From: Aphelocoma coerulescens
Taxonomy: Eukaryota > Chordata > Aves > Passeriformes > Corvidae
Direction of reading: 5' to 3'
DNA: 64,000 nt
NCBI RefSeq assembly: GCF_041296385.1
Contig: NC_091015.1
Span: 94,100,004-94,164,003 of the forward strand
The translations under genes and the position numbers were made by a program. The notes below the pieces were generated by a model. The model saw only the letters and a program-made list of their open reading frames with translations, made no database searches and had not been told where the DNA came from. Below, one piece after another: positions 63,700 through 64,000 of this stretch (positions are counted from its first letter, which is position 1; every line of letters starts with the position of its first letter).

Positions 63700-64000
63700 T
63701 TAACAGGACTAACTGATGATAACATTCCCAGTCCGCAGTTATTCATGGGCATGGCTACAACAGCAAGCCTACTGAATTCAGAGCATCAGGCATGCAACAC
63801 TGGTTCTTTCTATGATTAGATGACATCATGTGCTTCATCACTTAGGTTCAAGAAATAAATTTTTTGGTGGCAGCTCCATTTGAAGTAGAAATGACAGTTC
63901 CTTGCATGATTCACTGCTGCTTCTGCAGAACCAATATAAGGTAGAATCCAGTGAGCGCTGAGTTGTACACCATGTGAAGAACAAATGGTTTGTCACCCTG

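Overview
This is an animal nuclear window, almost certainly from a bird. The evidence is spliced genes with GT-AG introns, many 5'-truncated CR1 LINE copies ending in the ATTCTATGATTCTATG-type tail, and two LTRs of avian endogenous-retrovirus style. Interspersed elements of mammalian type were not seen. The long TGTCAT...ACA solo LTR hints at a passerine, but I cannot name the species.

Only two protein-coding genes can be supported. (1) Positions 1 to about 13,650 on the + strand hold the 3' half of NSUN2, the RNA cytosine-5 methyltransferase. Eleven coding exons can be placed to the base. The first carries the catalytic TCSL cysteine, and the last carries a long acidic C-terminal tail, the TAG stop and a poly(A) signal. 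The exons join in one frame to 486 residues plus the stop. (2) Positions 40,257-56,496 on the - strand hold UBE2QL1, an E2 ubiquitin-conjugating enzyme of the UBE2Q type. It has two coding exons separated by a 15.3 kb intron, and its promoter lies in a strong CpG island at about 55.1-57.45 kb. Its first in-frame ATG gives a 307-residue product, 146 residues longer than the 161-residue form I remember for the mammalian protein.

The two genes are convergent (tail to tail). As I recall, the human chromosome 5p15.31 arrangement is the same. About 26 kb of non-coding DNA lies between them. It holds a dense field of CR1 fragments in both orientations (19.4-33.8 kb), one ancient CR1 relic (about 17.35-17.99 kb), a 1.3 kb solo LTR with a perfect 5-bp target duplication (21,113-22,434), an AT-rich block with a CR1 inside it, and an isolated GC-rich patch at 16.3-16.6 kb. 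The UBE2QL1 intron carries a second LTR, a CR1 tail, a local tandem duplication and a GC-rich patch about 210 bp upstream of exon 2. From 57.5 kb to the end I see only a (GT)n microsatellite, a CR1 3' tail at 63.6 kb and unannotatable sequence.

No RNA gene, CRISPR array, operon or other bacterial-type system is present, and I found no convincing undescribed system. The points most worth checking are the long UBE2QL1 N-terminus, the isolated GC-rich patches, the G-quadruplex/polypurine tract in the UBE2QL1 promoter, and the TSD-flanked solo LTR.
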